From the NCBI GenBank assembly GCA_965153355.1, contig OZ231126.1, forward strand, positions 111,972,001-112,036,000: DNA of 64,000 bases, written 5' to 3'. Source of the DNA: Flaccisagitta enflata. Its lineage: Eukaryota > Chaetognatha > Sagittoidea > Aphragmophora. Of the stretch, positions 10,844-21,960 are shown one piece after another. Both the position numbers and the translations under genes were made by a program. The stretch's first letter is position 1; every line of letters begins with the position of its first letter. Under the pieces are notes generated by a model. It saw nothing but the letters and a program-made list of their open reading frames with translations. It was not told the DNA's origin and ran no database searches.

Positions 10844-11428
10844 CTATCTAGGAAAAAAGTTTAGCAGCACTTTAGGTTGATGGTATGTTTCCCCCTTCAT
10901 AGGCTCAAGACACATGTCCTTGATTGTTTTTGGTTATTTTTGTATTTATACTAACTAGAACAGGAGAGAAAAACAATCTTCAATCCTATTTTGGGACCGC
11001 GAGCTTAATTTGTTTATTGCAACTACATGAGGTGGTTGTGGTAAAAGTAGTAGATTTTGATCATTTTCGTTGCAAAATTGAGCTACTTTTTTTTACAAAT
11101 CTGACAAAAAATCCATGAGTTCATAAAACTAGAGCTCAAGAGCTAACCAGAGGTGCAATCTGCATGTTTCTATCATTTTTTTGTAAAATTAGAGAGTATT
11201 TCAAAGATATAAGGGTAAAAGAAAAAAAGAAATCGCCATTTTTGAAAGTCCATGATCAACTTCAAACTGATGCCATTTTTAAATGGTTTGAAGCACAGAG
11301 ACGAGATTGCACTCAGATTCTAGATTTTTCGAAGAAGATTAGAATGCTCATAAATTTTGTCTATTTATCTTAATGAGAAGTTAAGATATATCTTTTTAAA
11401 GCTGCTGCTAAACTTATTTCCTAGATAG
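10844..11428. mobile_element. 585-bp mariner-type MITE
   Basis: The ends CTATCTAGGAAAAAAGTTTA and TAAACTTATTTCCTAGATAG are inverted repeats of about 26 bp, flanked by TA on each side. The tip CTATCTWGGAAAWAA is shared with the Tc1 derivative at 9962 and with a single end at 39751, so the same transposase may have moved all three. There is no gene inside. Confidence 0.75.
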
Positions 11429-11731
11429 TAATTACCTTAACTACATAAAATGTACCTCAGAGTGAGTAAATTCATTGGCTGAGCCTTCTCTTTCATAGAT
11501 TTTCAAGCATTTTCAAAGAAAAATCGAGTTGCAACTAGTTATAAACCTAAAAAAAAATGTAGCTCAAAGTTAGAGTGAAAAAAAGTAGAATCGCGCGTTT
11601 TTTTACCCTTGAAATCATTATCAACAAGCTTAAATCAACTGTAAAATTAGTGATTAGACTTCATGAGCATGTTTTTTCAATGATTACTATGCACTTTAAC
11701 AGTTGAAATCGATTTGAGAGGGAACCGCCCT
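11429..11731. other. AT-rich stretch, nothing recognised
   Basis: This stretch has no frame, tandem repeat or terminal repeat that I can support. Confidence 0.5.
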
Positions 11732-11826
11732 GAGACGCAATATGGCTAAGGCTTACTCATTCTGAAACTTAAAATTACGTAAAAAAACGATTATATCATG
11801 AGTAATACCTAGCCATATTGCATCTC
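11732..11826. repeat. 95-bp imperfect hairpin
   Basis: The arms GCAATATGGCTAAGG (left) and CCTAGCCATATTGC (right) sit inside 29-nt arms with about 25 matched positions, around a loop of about 37 nt. It could be a tiny foldback element or a hairpin RNA precursor; it is seen once here. Confidence 0.55.
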
Positions 11827-11959
11827 CCACCAACCACCCACCCAAGAAAAGACGATTTGACCAACTCCTAATTAAATAGAGACCATCGCAGAAGAAGTAG
11901 ATGAAAACAAGTTTTAAATCGAGGCGCCGAGCGATTTTCCCAGACACAAGATCTCTTAT

Positions 11960-12564
11960 AAGAAGGGAGACAACACATGAAATATGGAGAATTCACCCTT
12001 TTTTGCATAAGTCAGGAAAATACCAAAATTATTGATTTCATCCATGATTTTGGTTATGACCCTTCATTTTAGTCTAATTTAACCATTGAAATTGATAATT
12101 GGACCAAAATTGAAAAAAAATTAGTTTTTTAACGGTTTTTGTCAATTTAGTCCAAAATTACTATATAATGCGACTATATAAATAGGCTAATTTTAGTTAA
12201 GAAAATGAATTTTCCCAAAACATCCCATACCTCAAACAACCTCACCAGTAGCATATCTAACTGTTCCCAAAAAAAAATTTCCTTTCACCAGCCCGTTTTC
12301 TCACAATTTCATCCTAAGTCATACTCAACCCCAAATCAATGAATTTCCTTAAAAAACCGGTTTGGGCCACTATGCTACATAAACCCTACTAAAAATCAGC
12401 CAAAAAACCTAATAAACCCACTTATCAATCTATCATGCAATAGCCTTCACTGTTCTTATCACCCCCAACCACTCCCTGCTCAAACCGGGCCTCCTAAGAC
12501 AAACGTTACCGCCTAGTTCTACCATATCAGCGCTTGAGGCCCCGACATGTGTTGTCTCCTGTCT
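11960..12564. mobile_element. Element B, copy 2 (TIR-bounded)
   Basis: It begins AGAAGGGAGACAACACATG and ends CATGTGTTGTCTCCTGTCT, an inverted repeat of about 19 bp with two mismatches. The body matches 6226-7146 without the nested MITE, preserving the empty site. It is noncoding. Confidence 0.75.
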
Positions 12565-12732
12565 GCAATTTTTTTCTATCTCAAAAATGTCCTGACCTTA
12601 GTCTTTTATTTAAGTTAGTCTTATGTAATCCACCAGATGTTTTAGATTCTATCTCAGTTTGCCTTTTGTTTTTTTTTCCCAATGCTTGATTTTTTTTAAA
12701 CCAAGGATGTGTACTCACCTTTTGCTGAAGAA

Positions 12733-12812
<80 letters not shown>
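12565..12812 (+). repeat. Unit D fragment followed by (GA)n microsatellite
   Basis: A T-rich D-like segment (12565-12720) runs into an uninterrupted GA dinucleotide tract at about 12737-12812. Confidence 0.7.
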
Positions 12813-12813
<1 letters not shown>

Positions 12814-12925
12814 CAACATTTCAGCTATCAAATACCATGGAACTTAAAATGTTCACCAATTTTGGCAATTTACTTATAATTGGGGTTTTTTTTTATCTAA
12901 ATTTTAAATTTAGATTTTTTTATTC

Positions 12926-14030
12926 TAAAAAGTGTATTTCACTAATTTTTTTTTTTGGTGGGAGACTATGAGAATCTTTTGACCTACTTGTCGCAGACCA
13001 TAGTCAAACACCGCTAATTTAACAAAGGAGGAAGGAGTTTACAATAACGCCCCTCAATTTTTCAATTTTAGTAATATTAGTAATATCAGTAAAAATAATT
13101 AATGAGGAAGGAGTTTACAATAACGCCCCTCAATTTTTTATGTAATTTTTGCATAATATTGATAAAATAGTATCTTTTATAAAAAATAAAAAGAAATTTT
13201 TCCTATAATAAAAGGTTTTGAAAATGATTGGGAAAAACATGATTTCTTAATGATATCATAGTGCTTTCCTGGTGATTTTCAAAATCTCTTCAAACCATGC
13301 AGTGAAGGACACTTTTGAAGTAAGTGTGCCCCACCTGTACTTGGGTCTTGGAGATTATATACATATATATAAATTTATATATATGTATATATGGGGCGAA
13401 ACCCTTTTTTTGGGTACAGGACTCCAACTGATGACCAGAAGCTGGGTGGTTTGTTGTGTTATTAATTATATTTTCAAAAAATTTTTTTTGGACATGTACA
13501 AAAACTTTTTACCCCTCATGGAGACCTATCATCCCATGATATATCTTCTCTGAAGATGAAGGCTTTTTTCCCTTTAATCACTAAGAAATGAAAATAACCT
13601 TAACCAAATATAGTAGAAATTCACCTATATCCCACCCCTAATAGATTTAAGGGACTCAACTGGGGATGCGGACACCTGGCCCCCTTTTTCTATTAGGTAA
13701 AATTTTAACCAAATTTGGGCTGAGTTGATGGTCCCGATCAATGCCAGAAGACAGCTCTAACAATACCCTTACCCTAAAATATATTGTATCTCATAAAATA
13801 CACTAAAAAAGTTTTTAAGATAGAAAAAATATGTAACATTTAGTAAAAAGTATATACCTAAGGAATTTTGATAGTGTTTCAAAAAACCATATTTTAGGTA
13901 TGTATGTGTATGTAATGGAAGCTTACACTATATAAATGTCCATATTCTTTTCAATTTTGCTTTAGATTTTTATTTTGATTTTGGTAATTGTATGAGTTTT
14001 TTCTAGGATGAATTGTTGCACATGTCACAT
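12926..14030 (+). repeat. 5'-truncated leader copy (pseudo-LTR)
   Basis: It holds only the last few codons and about 1.1 kb of 3' UTR of the element. Two copies of a 35-bp sequence beginning GAGGAAGGAGTTTACAATAA lie at 13027 and 13104, and the same pair recurs in the 3' UTRs of copies 1 and 2. It carries the structured motif at 13334-13427. Confidence 0.8.
13334..13427 (+). promoter_or_regulatory. Candidate pseudoknotted RNA motif in the pseudo-LTR
   Basis: CCTGTAC (13334-13340) can pair with GTACAGG (13414-13420) and TTGGAG (13348-13353) with CTCCAA (13422-13427), an interleaved A-B-A'-B' order. Between them is a perfect 36-bp palindrome (13356-13391) and a second hairpin ACCC-T7-GGGT. The motif recurs near 17299 and 21259; the third copy has a changed GGGG/CGAAA segment. 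Penelope-like elements often carry self-cleaving hammerhead motifs; GAAA and CTGATGA are both present here but not in an arrangement that folds as a hammerhead. Confidence 0.35.
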
Positions 14031-14168
14031 ATTTTAGTGCCTTGGTATAGAATGTCTGGCGGTCCCAGTTGGTGACTCTCGATTCTTGCCTTTAGGGCAT
14101 GGTTTCTTACAACAGTTTTATAACTGTAATTCCTAATATTGTAACAAAAATCTATTTTCTCATCAATT

Positions 14169-16913
14169 ATGGCGAATGAAACATATATCAAAAAATGCAA
14201 TGGGCGGCAGTGTGGTACATGTCCATTTTTAGAAGAAGCACAATTTTTTCATTCAAATTCTACAGGACAAAGATTTAAACCTTCTTTAGCTGATCAGAGT
14301 TTTCTTAATTGTAAGTCAGAAAATGTAATTTACATGATTTTTTGTAAAGTATGCAATATTCAATATATAGGTGAAACAAAACAGAAATTAATAAGAAGAT
14401 TTAGTAATCATAAAACTAATATAAATGGTAAAAAATCAGGACAGGTTGTTCATAAACATTTTGAAGAAAGTGGTCATGGTATCTCTAATCTTAGAGTAAT
14501 TCCAATAGAAAGTATAAATAAGGACAATGTAAATTTACAGAACTTGAATGAAGTCCAGAAAGATAAGGCTATCACTAAATATAGGCAAGATAGAGAGAAA
14601 TTCTGGATTTCAAAATTGCAGACAGCCTATCCCTTAGGTCTAAATATTACAGTCAAGGGGGTAGGCGATTTTAATGTTTCCCAGGGACAATATCAAAATT
14701 TTGAAGGAAGAAGAAGAAGAAAAAATGAGAAACATTCTAGGCGAAAACCAAAAAGATTAAGAAATAATATTGGTATTTCTCTGGATTTTATAAAAAGAAA
14801 ACATATTGAACTAAGAGACAAAGATAATTATATCCATTTTTTCAAAACTTTTTTATATGGTTTACCGAGAAATCATTTACAAACTTTACAAATTAATGCA
14901 AAACAAGACAGCTTGTTAGATGATAGATTAAGAGATATGATAAATATGATTTCTCATCAAAAATTATTCCAACCAGTCCAAACATATAATAAAAAGGATA
15001 GAGATTTTTATCATATTCAATTTAGAGATAAAGGACTGGATCATATCAATATAAGCCAAATACTTAGAAATAATAGTGTCACAGATAAAATTCCAATTTA
15101 TTTTATTGATAAAGAGCCTCCTATAATTGGATATAAATTCAATAGAAGTATCGCAGGAAATATATTTAATTATAAGGAGAGTTTGTCGGAAGAATCAATT
15201 GGAAATTTTGAGAATGGTGACATTCAGTGTAGTTGCCAAAATTCTATTTATAGGAATGACCACCATGGTCATATTATTACTGGAAACTTAGAAATAATAC
15301 AAAATTCTAGACTAAAAAAAATTTTCAAAAAAGGACCTAAATATAGATTACCTCAAAAAATAGATTGGACAGAAGATAAAAATCTTATAATAAATTTTCT
15401 TAATTCTTATATTGATAATTGGACAGCAAAGGAGAAAAAACAGGGTAATACTTTAGTAAAAAAAGAGGTTTTAGGACCTTGGAAAAAAGAGATATTAAGA
15501 ATTGTAGATAACAAAATAACCCGAGGTAAAATTTTATTCAAAAGAACCTGGTCTCAAAAATTAGATGGAGATCTAGCCACAGAGTTAGGGAAATTAAAAA
15601 AGGATTTTGTTATAACTGTGGCAGATAAAGCTCAAAATAACATTTTATTTACATGTAAATATTTTTACATAAAATCCTTAAAGGAAGAATTAACAAGACC
15701 AGGTCAATTAACGTATCAACTTACTGATAAAGGACAAAATGATATCAATAGGGATATAATAAATTTTTCAAAAAATAAAGGAATTAAGGTTCCAGAGGAA
15801 ATGGGAGACCTGCCTCTGATATATTGGATACCTAAAATGCACAAAAATCCTATAAGCAGTAGATTTATTGCAGGATCCAAATTTTGTTCAATCAAGATGC
15901 TCTCAAAACACTTTTCCAAAGCTTTGAAATTAATTTTAAATCATATGAAGCTTTACAATAGGACAGTCTTTGAGAGGACAGGATTGAATTGTTTTTGGAT
16001 TTTGGATAATTCATTAGAATTTTTAGAAAAAATGAAATCTGAGAGGATTGATCGTATGGAAACCTATGATTTTTCAACTCTTTACACGGCTTTGCCTCAT
16101 GGAGAAATAAAACGTAAATTTTCGACTATTTTTCAAAAAGTTTTTAATAGAGAGGCAAGGCCATACATAAGTTTCAATTTACAAGGAGCTTATTTTAGTA
16201 TTACAAAAGTAAATAGATATTCTTTTAGATCGGAAGATATGCAGGAGATTTTGGAATTCATATTAGATAATATTTATGTAAGATATGGTAAAGATGTATT
16301 TAAGCAAGTAATAGGAATACCTATTGGTCTGGATTCTGGTCAGGATATTGCTAATCTACTTTTATATAGTTATGAATCCGACTATGTGGGGGAAATTTCT
16401 AAGATAGATCTTTCTTTAGCAAGGAAATTTAGACTTAATGGAAGATACATTGATGATCTTTTTGTGGCTAATTTTCCGACCTTCAGGGATCATATCTACA
16501 GAATGTACCCTCGAGACTTAGAGATAAAATTAGAATCTAACAATACTCTAGAATTTACATACCTTGACTTAAAGATAAAATCAGAAAATTCTATACTTAA
16601 TTTTTCTGTCTATGATAAGCGTGATGACTTTTCATTTGATATAGTTAATTTCCCATTCATAGACAGTTGTATACCCAAAAAGTCGGCATTGGGAGTTTTC
16701 TATAGTCAATTGATAAGGTATGCACGACTTTCATCAAAATATGCAGATTTTTTGATTAGAAGCAATTTATTAGTAATTAAACTAATGACCCAAGGCTATA
16801 GAAATAATGAATTAAAAAAATTAACATCAAGATTTTTTAGAAACAAACAGGATATTTTGACAAAATATAATATTCCTAATTTGGAAGATTTTTTAAAAAG
16901 TGTATTTCACTAA
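14169..16913 (+). CDS. Penelope-like element protein: N-terminal GIY-YIG nuclease plus reverse transcriptase
   Basis: This intact 914-codon retroelement protein copies element RNA into DNA at a target nicked by its own nuclease. In order: a Cys motif (C10, C15, C18); a GIY-YIG domain at about 52-105 with VIY (53-55), YIGET (66-70), R76/R77 and H81; a long linker with a CxC...HHxH motif (C354, C356, H365, H366, H368) followed by KGPKY; then reverse transcriptase with ADKAQNN (485-491), YDFSTLYT with the first catalytic aspartate D634, GIPIGLDSGQD (716-726), YIDD (760-763) and a YLDLKI end. A nuclease ahead of the RT is the permuted order of Naiad/Chlamys Penelope-like elements; classical Penelope has it at the C terminus. 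ATG 14169 is the first start after an in-frame stop at 14142. There is no internal TGA, unlike reported selenoprotein Naiads. Confidence 0.92.
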   Translation: MANETYIKKCNGRQCGTCPFLEEAQFFHSNSTGQRFKPSLADQSFLNCKSENVIYMIFCKVCNIQYIGETKQKLIRRFSNHKTNINGKKSGQVVHKHFEESGHGISNLRVIPIESINKDNVNLQNLNEVQKDKAITKYRQDREKFWISKLQTAYPLGLNITVKGVGDFNVSQGQYQNFEGRRRRKNEKHSRRKPKRLRNNIGISLDFIKRKHIELRDKDNYIHFFKTFLYGLPRNHLQTLQINAKQDSLLDDRLRDMINMISHQKLFQPVQTYNKKDRDFYHIQFRDKGLDHINISQILRNNSVTDKIPIYFIDKEPPIIGYKFNRSIAGNIFNYKESLSEESIGNFENGDIQCSCQNSIYRNDHHGHIITGNLEIIQNSRLKKIFKKGPKYRLPQKIDWTEDKNLIINFLNSYIDNWTAKEKKQGNTLVKKEVLGPWKKEILRIVDNKITRGKILFKRTWSQKLDGDLATELGKLKKDFVITVADKAQNNILFTCKYFYIKSLKEELTRPGQLTYQLTDKGQNDINRDIINFSKNKGIKVPEEMGDLPLIYWIPKMHKNPISSRFIAGSKFCSIKMLSKHFSKALKLILNHMKLYNRTVFERTGLNCFWILDNSLEFLEKMKSERIDRMETYDFSTLYTALPHGEIKRKFSTIFQKVFNREARPYISFNLQGAYFSITKVNRYSFRSEDMQEILEFILDNIYVRYGKDVFKQVIGIPIGLDSGQDIANLLLYSYESDYVGEISKIDLSLARKFRLNGRYIDDLFVANFPTFRDHIYRMYPRDLEIKLESNNTLEFTYLDLKIKSENSILNFSVYDKRDDFSFDIVNFPFIDSCIPKKSALGVFYSQLIRYARLSSKYADFLIRSNLLVIKLMTQGYRNNELKKLTSRFFRNKQDILTKYNIPNLEDFLKSVFH

Positions 16914-17999
16914 TTTTTTTTTGGTGGGAGACTATGAGAATCTTTTGACCTACTTGTCGCAGACCATAGTCAAACACCGCTAATTTAACAAAGGAGGAAG
17001 GAGTTTACAATAACGCCCCTCAATTTTTCAATTTTAGTAATATTAGTAAAAATAATTAATGAGGAAGGAGTTTACAATAACGCCCCTCAATTTTTTATGT
17101 AATTTTTGCATAATATTGATAAAATAGTATTTTTTATAAAAAATAAAAAGAAATTTTTCCTATAATAAAAGGTTTTGAAAATGATTGGGAAAAACATGAT
17201 TTCTTAATGATATCATAGTGCTTTCCTGGTGATTTTCAAAATCTCTTCAAACCATGCAGTGAAGGACACTTTTGAAGTAAGTGTGCCCCACCTGTACTTG
17301 GGTCTTGGAGATTATATACATATATATAAATTTATATATATGTATATATGGGGCGAAACCCTTTTTTTGGGTACAGGACTCCAACTGATGACCAGAAGCT
17401 GGGTGGTTTGTTGTATTATTAATTATATTTTCAAAAAAATTTTTTCTTTTTTTGGACATGTACAAAAACTTTTTACCCCTCATGGAGACCTATCATCCCA
17501 TGATATATCTTCTCTGAAGATGAAGGCTTTTTCCCTTTAATCACTAAGAAATGAAAATAACCTTAACCAAATATAGTAGAAATTCACCTATATCCCACCC
17601 CCCTAATAGATTTAAGGGACTCAACTGGGGGAATGCGGACACCTGGCCCCCCTTTTTTCTATTAGGTAAAATTTTAACCAAATTTGGGCTGAGTTGATGG
17701 TCCCGATCAATGCCAGAAGACAGCTCTAACAATACCCTTACCCTAAAATATATTGTATCTCATAAAATACACTAAAAAAGTTTTTAAGATAGAAAAAATA
17801 TGATACATTTAGTAAAAAGTATATACCTAAGGAATTTTGATAGTGTTTCAAAAAACCATATTTTAGGTATGTATGTGTATGTAATGGAAGCTTACACTAT
17901 ATAAATGTCCATATTCTTTTCAATTTTGCTTTAGATTTTTATTTTGATTTTGGTAATTGTATGAGTTTTTTCTAGGATGAATTGTTGCACATGTCACAT
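16914..17999 (+). repeat. 3' UTR / pseudo-LTR of copy 1
   Basis: About 1.09 kb of noncoding sequence is repeated in the leader and after copy 2. It contains the paired 35-bp repeats, the palindrome-bearing motif and a CCTTACCCTAAAATATATTG stretch. A 90-100 codon frame in it (17229) is conserved only because the copies are near identical. Confidence 0.8.
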
Positions 18000-18137
18000 A
18001 TTTTAGTGCCTTGGTATAGAATGTCCGGCGGTCCCATTTGGTGACTCTCGATTCTTGCCTTTAGGGCATGGTTTCTTACAACAGTTTTATAACTGTAATT
18101 CCTAATATTGTAACAAAAATCTATTTTCTCATCAATT

Positions 18138-20882
18138 ATGGCGAATGAAACACATATCAAAAAATGCAATGGGCGGCAGTGTGGTACATGTCCATTTTTA
18201 GAAGAAGCACAATTTTTTCATTCAAATTCTACAGGACAAAGATTTAAACCTTCTTTAGCTGATCAGAGTTTTCTTAATTGTAAGTCAGAAAATGTAATTT
18301 ACATGATTTTTTGTAAAGTATGCAATATTCAATATATAGGTGAAACAAAACAGAAATTAATAAGAAGATTTAGTAATTATAAAACTAATATAAATGGTAA
18401 AAAATCAGGACAGGTTGTTCATAAACATTTTGAAGAAAGTGGTCATGGTATTTCTAATCTTAGAGTAATTCCAATAGAAAGTATAAATAAGGACAATGTA
18501 AATTTACAGAACTTGAATGAAGTCCAGAAAGATAAGGCTATCACTAAATATAGGCAAGATAGAGAGAAATTCTGGATTTCAAAATTGCAGACAGCCTATC
18601 CCTTAGGTCTAAATATTACAGTCAAGGGGGTAGGCGATTTTAATGTTTCCCAGGGACAATATCAAAATTTTGAAGGAAGAAGAAGAAGAAAAAATAAGAA
18701 ACATTCTAGGCGAAAACCAAAAAGATTAAGAAATAATATTGGTATTTCTCTGGATTTTATAAAAAGAAAACATATTGAACTAAGAGACAAAGATAATTAT
18801 ATCCATTTTTTCAAAACTTTTTTATATGGTTTACCGAGAAATCATTTACAAACTTTACAAATTAATGCAAAACAAGACAGCTTGTTAGATGATAGATTAA
18901 GAGATATGATAAATATGATTTCTCATCAAAAATTATTCCAACCAGTCCAAACATATAATAAAAAGGATAGAGATTTTTATCATATTCAATTTAGAGATAA
19001 AGGACTGGATCATATCAATATAAGCCAAATACTTAGAAATAATAGTGTCACAGATAAAATTCCAATTTATTTTATTGATAAAGAGCCTCCTATAATTGGA
19101 TATAAATTCAATAGAAGTATCGCAGGAAATATATTTAATTATAAGGAGAGTTTGTCGGAAGAATCAATTGGAAATTTTGAGAATGGTGACATTCAGTGTA
19201 GTTGCCAAAATTCTATTTATAGGAATGACCACCATGGTCATATTATTACTGGAAACTTAGAAATAATACAAAATTCTAGACTAAAAAAAATTTTCAAAAA
19301 AGGACCTAAATATAGATTACCTCAAAAAATAGATTGGACAGAAGATAAAAATCTTATAATAAATTTTCTTAATTCTTATATTGATAATTGGACAGCAAAG
19401 GAGAAAAAACAGGGTAATACTTTAGTAAAAAAAGAGGTTTTAGGACCTTGAAAAAAGAGATATTAAGAATTGTAGATAACAAAATAACCCGAGGTAAAAT
19501 TTTATTCAAAAGAACCTGGTCTCAAAAATTAGATGGAGATCTAGCCACAGAGTTAGGGAAATTAAAAAAGGATTTTGTTGTAACTGTGGCAGATAAAGCT
19601 CAAAATAACATTTTATTTACATGTAAATATTTTTACATAAAATCCTTAAAGGAAGAATTAACAAGACCAGGTCAATTAACGTATCAACTTACTGATAAAG
19701 GACAAAATGATATCAATAGGGATATAATAAATTTTTCAAAAAATAAAGGAATTAATGTTCCAGAGGAAATGGGAGACCTGCCTCTGATATATTGGATACC
19801 TAAAATGCACAAAAATCCTATAAGCAGTAGATTTATTGCAGGATCCAAATTTTGTTCAATCAAGATGCTCTCAAAACACTTTTCCAAAGCTTTGAAATTA
19901 ATTTTAAATCATATGAAGCTTTACAATAGGACAGTCTTTGAGAGGACAGGATTGAATTGTTTTTGGATTTTGGATAATTCATTAGAATTTTTAGAAAAAA
20001 TGAAATCTGAGAGGATTGATCATATGGAAACCTATGATTTTTCAACTCTTTACACGGCTTTGCCTCATGGAGAAATAAAACGTAAATTTTCGACTATTTT
20101 TCAAAAAGTTTTTAATAGAGAGGCAAGGCCATACATAAGTTTCAATTTACAAGGAGCTTATTTTAGTATTACAAAAGTAAATAGATATTCTTTTAGATCG
20201 GAAGATATGCAGGAGATTTTGGAATTCATATTAGATAATATTTATGTAAGATATGGTAAAGATGTATTTAAGCAAGTAATAGGAATACCTATTGGTCTGG
20301 ATTCTGGTCAGGATATTGCTAATCTACTTTTATATAGTTATGAATCCGACTATGTGGGGGGAAATTTCTAAGATAGATCTTTCTTTAGCAAGGAAATTTA
20401 GACTTAATGGAAGATACATTGATGATCTTTTTGTGGCTAATTTTCCGACCTTCAGGGATCATATCTACAGAATGTACCCTCGAGACTTAGAGATAAAATA
20501 AGAATCTAACAATACTCTAGAATTAACATACCTTGACTTAAAGATAAAATCAGAAAATTCTATACTTAATTTTTCTGTCTATGATAAGCGTGATGACTTT
20601 TCATTTGATATAGTTAATTTCCCATTCATAGACAGTTGTATACCCAAAAAGTCGGCATTGGGAGTTTTCTATAGTCAATTGATAAGGTATGCACGACTTT
20701 CATCAAAATATGCAGATTTTTTGATTAGAAGCAATTTATTAGTAATTAAACTAATGACCCAAGGCTATAGAAATAATGAATTAAAAAAATTAACATCAAG
20801 ATTTTTTAGAAACAAACAGGATATTTTGACAAAATATAATATTCCTAATTTGGAAGATTTTTTAAAAAGTGTATTTCACTAA
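18138..20882 (+). pseudogene. Second Penelope-like element copy, inactivated
   Basis: It is near identical to 14169-16913 but broken three ways. A 1-nt deletion at about 19450 (GG to G before an A run) ends the first frame at codon 437. A 1-nt insertion at about 20360 (five to six G) returns to the original frame. TTA has become TAA at about 20499, about 110 codons before the normal end. The GIY-YIG histidine corresponding to H81 is tyrosine here, and a phenylalanine near the YLDL motif is leucine. All changes are small, so the copy is a recent duplicate released from constraint, or a product of tandem reverse transcription. Confidence 0.92.
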
Positions 20883-21960
20883 TTTTTTTGGTGGGAGGCT
20901 ATGAGAATCTTTTGACCTACTTGTCGCAGACCATAGTCAAACACCGCTAATTTAACAAAGGAGGAAGGAGTTTACAATAACGCCCCTCAATTTTTCAATT
21001 TTAGTAATATTAGTAAAAATAATTAATGAGGAAGGAGTTTACAATAACGCCCCTCAATTTTTTATGTAATTTTTGCATAATATTGATAAAATAGTATCTT
21101 TTATAAAAAATAAAAAGAAATTTTTCCTATAATAAAAGGTTTTGAAAATGATTGGGAAAACATGATTTCTTAATGATATCATAGTGCTTTCCTGGTGATT
21201 TTCAAAATCTCTTCAAACCATGCAGTGAAGGACACTTTTGAAGTAAGTGTGCCCCACCTGTACTTGGGTCTTGGAGATTATATACATATATATAAATTTA
21301 TATATATGTATATATAGGGTAAACCCTTTTTTGGGTACAGGACTCCAACTGATGACCAGAAGCTGGGTGGTTTGTTGTGTTATTAATTATATTTTCAAAA
21401 ATTTTTTTCTTTTTTTGGACATGTACAAAAACTTTTACCCCTCATGGAGACCTATCATCCCATGATATATCTTCTCTGAAGATGAAGGCTTTTCCCTTTA
21501 ATCACTAAGAAATGAAAATAACCTTAACCAAATATAGTAGAAATTCACCTATATCCCACCCCCCTAATAGATTTAAGGGACTCAACTGGGGGAATGCGGA
21601 CACCTGGCCCCCCTTTTTTCTATTAGGTAAAATTTTAACCAAATTTGGGCTGAGTTGATGGTCCCGATCAATGCCAGAAGACAGCTCTAACAATACCCTT
21701 ACCCTAAAATATATTGTATCTCATAAAATACACTAAAAAAGTTTTTAAGATAGAAAAAATATGTAACATTTAGTAAAAAGTATATACCTAAGGAATTTTG
21801 ATAGTGTTTCAAAAAACCATATTTTAGGTATGTATGTGTATGTAATGGAAGCTTACACTATATAAATGTCCATATTCTTTTCAATTTTGCTTTAGATTTT
21901 TATTTTGATTTTGGTAATTGTATGAGTTTTTTCTAGGATGAATTGTTGCACATGTCACAT
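20883..21960 (+). repeat. 3' UTR of copy 2, end of the array
   Basis: This matches 16914-17999 with small indels. Homology to the element stops after GCACATGTCACAT, which marks the 3' end of the array. Confidence 0.8.

Larger units (their letters stand above)
12926..21960 (+). mobile_element. Tandem array of a Naiad-type Penelope-like element
   Basis: The same unit of about 3.97 kb is repeated head to tail. The sequence TGTATTTCACTAATTT at the end of the coding region recurs at 12933, 16901 and 20870. The array ends at 21960, where homology stops after GCACATGTCACAT. Read that way there is a 5'-truncated leader (12926-14030, only the last codons and 3' UTR), copy 1 (14031-17999) and copy 2 (18000-21960). 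A truncated copy placed in tandem before a full one is the usual pseudo-LTR layout of Penelope-like elements. I see no clear target duplication. Confidence 0.9.

Noticed and set aside
13397-13440. Hammerhead ribozyme in the Penelope-like pseudo-LTR
   Set aside because: GAAA and CTGATGA occur with an ACCC/GGGT stem between them, but stems I and II do not form in any of the three permuted orders, and the third copy has lost GAAA. Kept only as a possible decayed or different fold.
13272-13553. 93-codon frame conserved in all Penelope-like copies
   Set aside because: It lies in the 3' UTR; conservation only reflects near-identical copies, and the third copy has indels that break it.
14169-14500. 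Free-standing GIY-YIG homing endonuclease
   Set aside because: The domain is fused in frame to a full reverse transcriptase, so it belongs to the retroelement.
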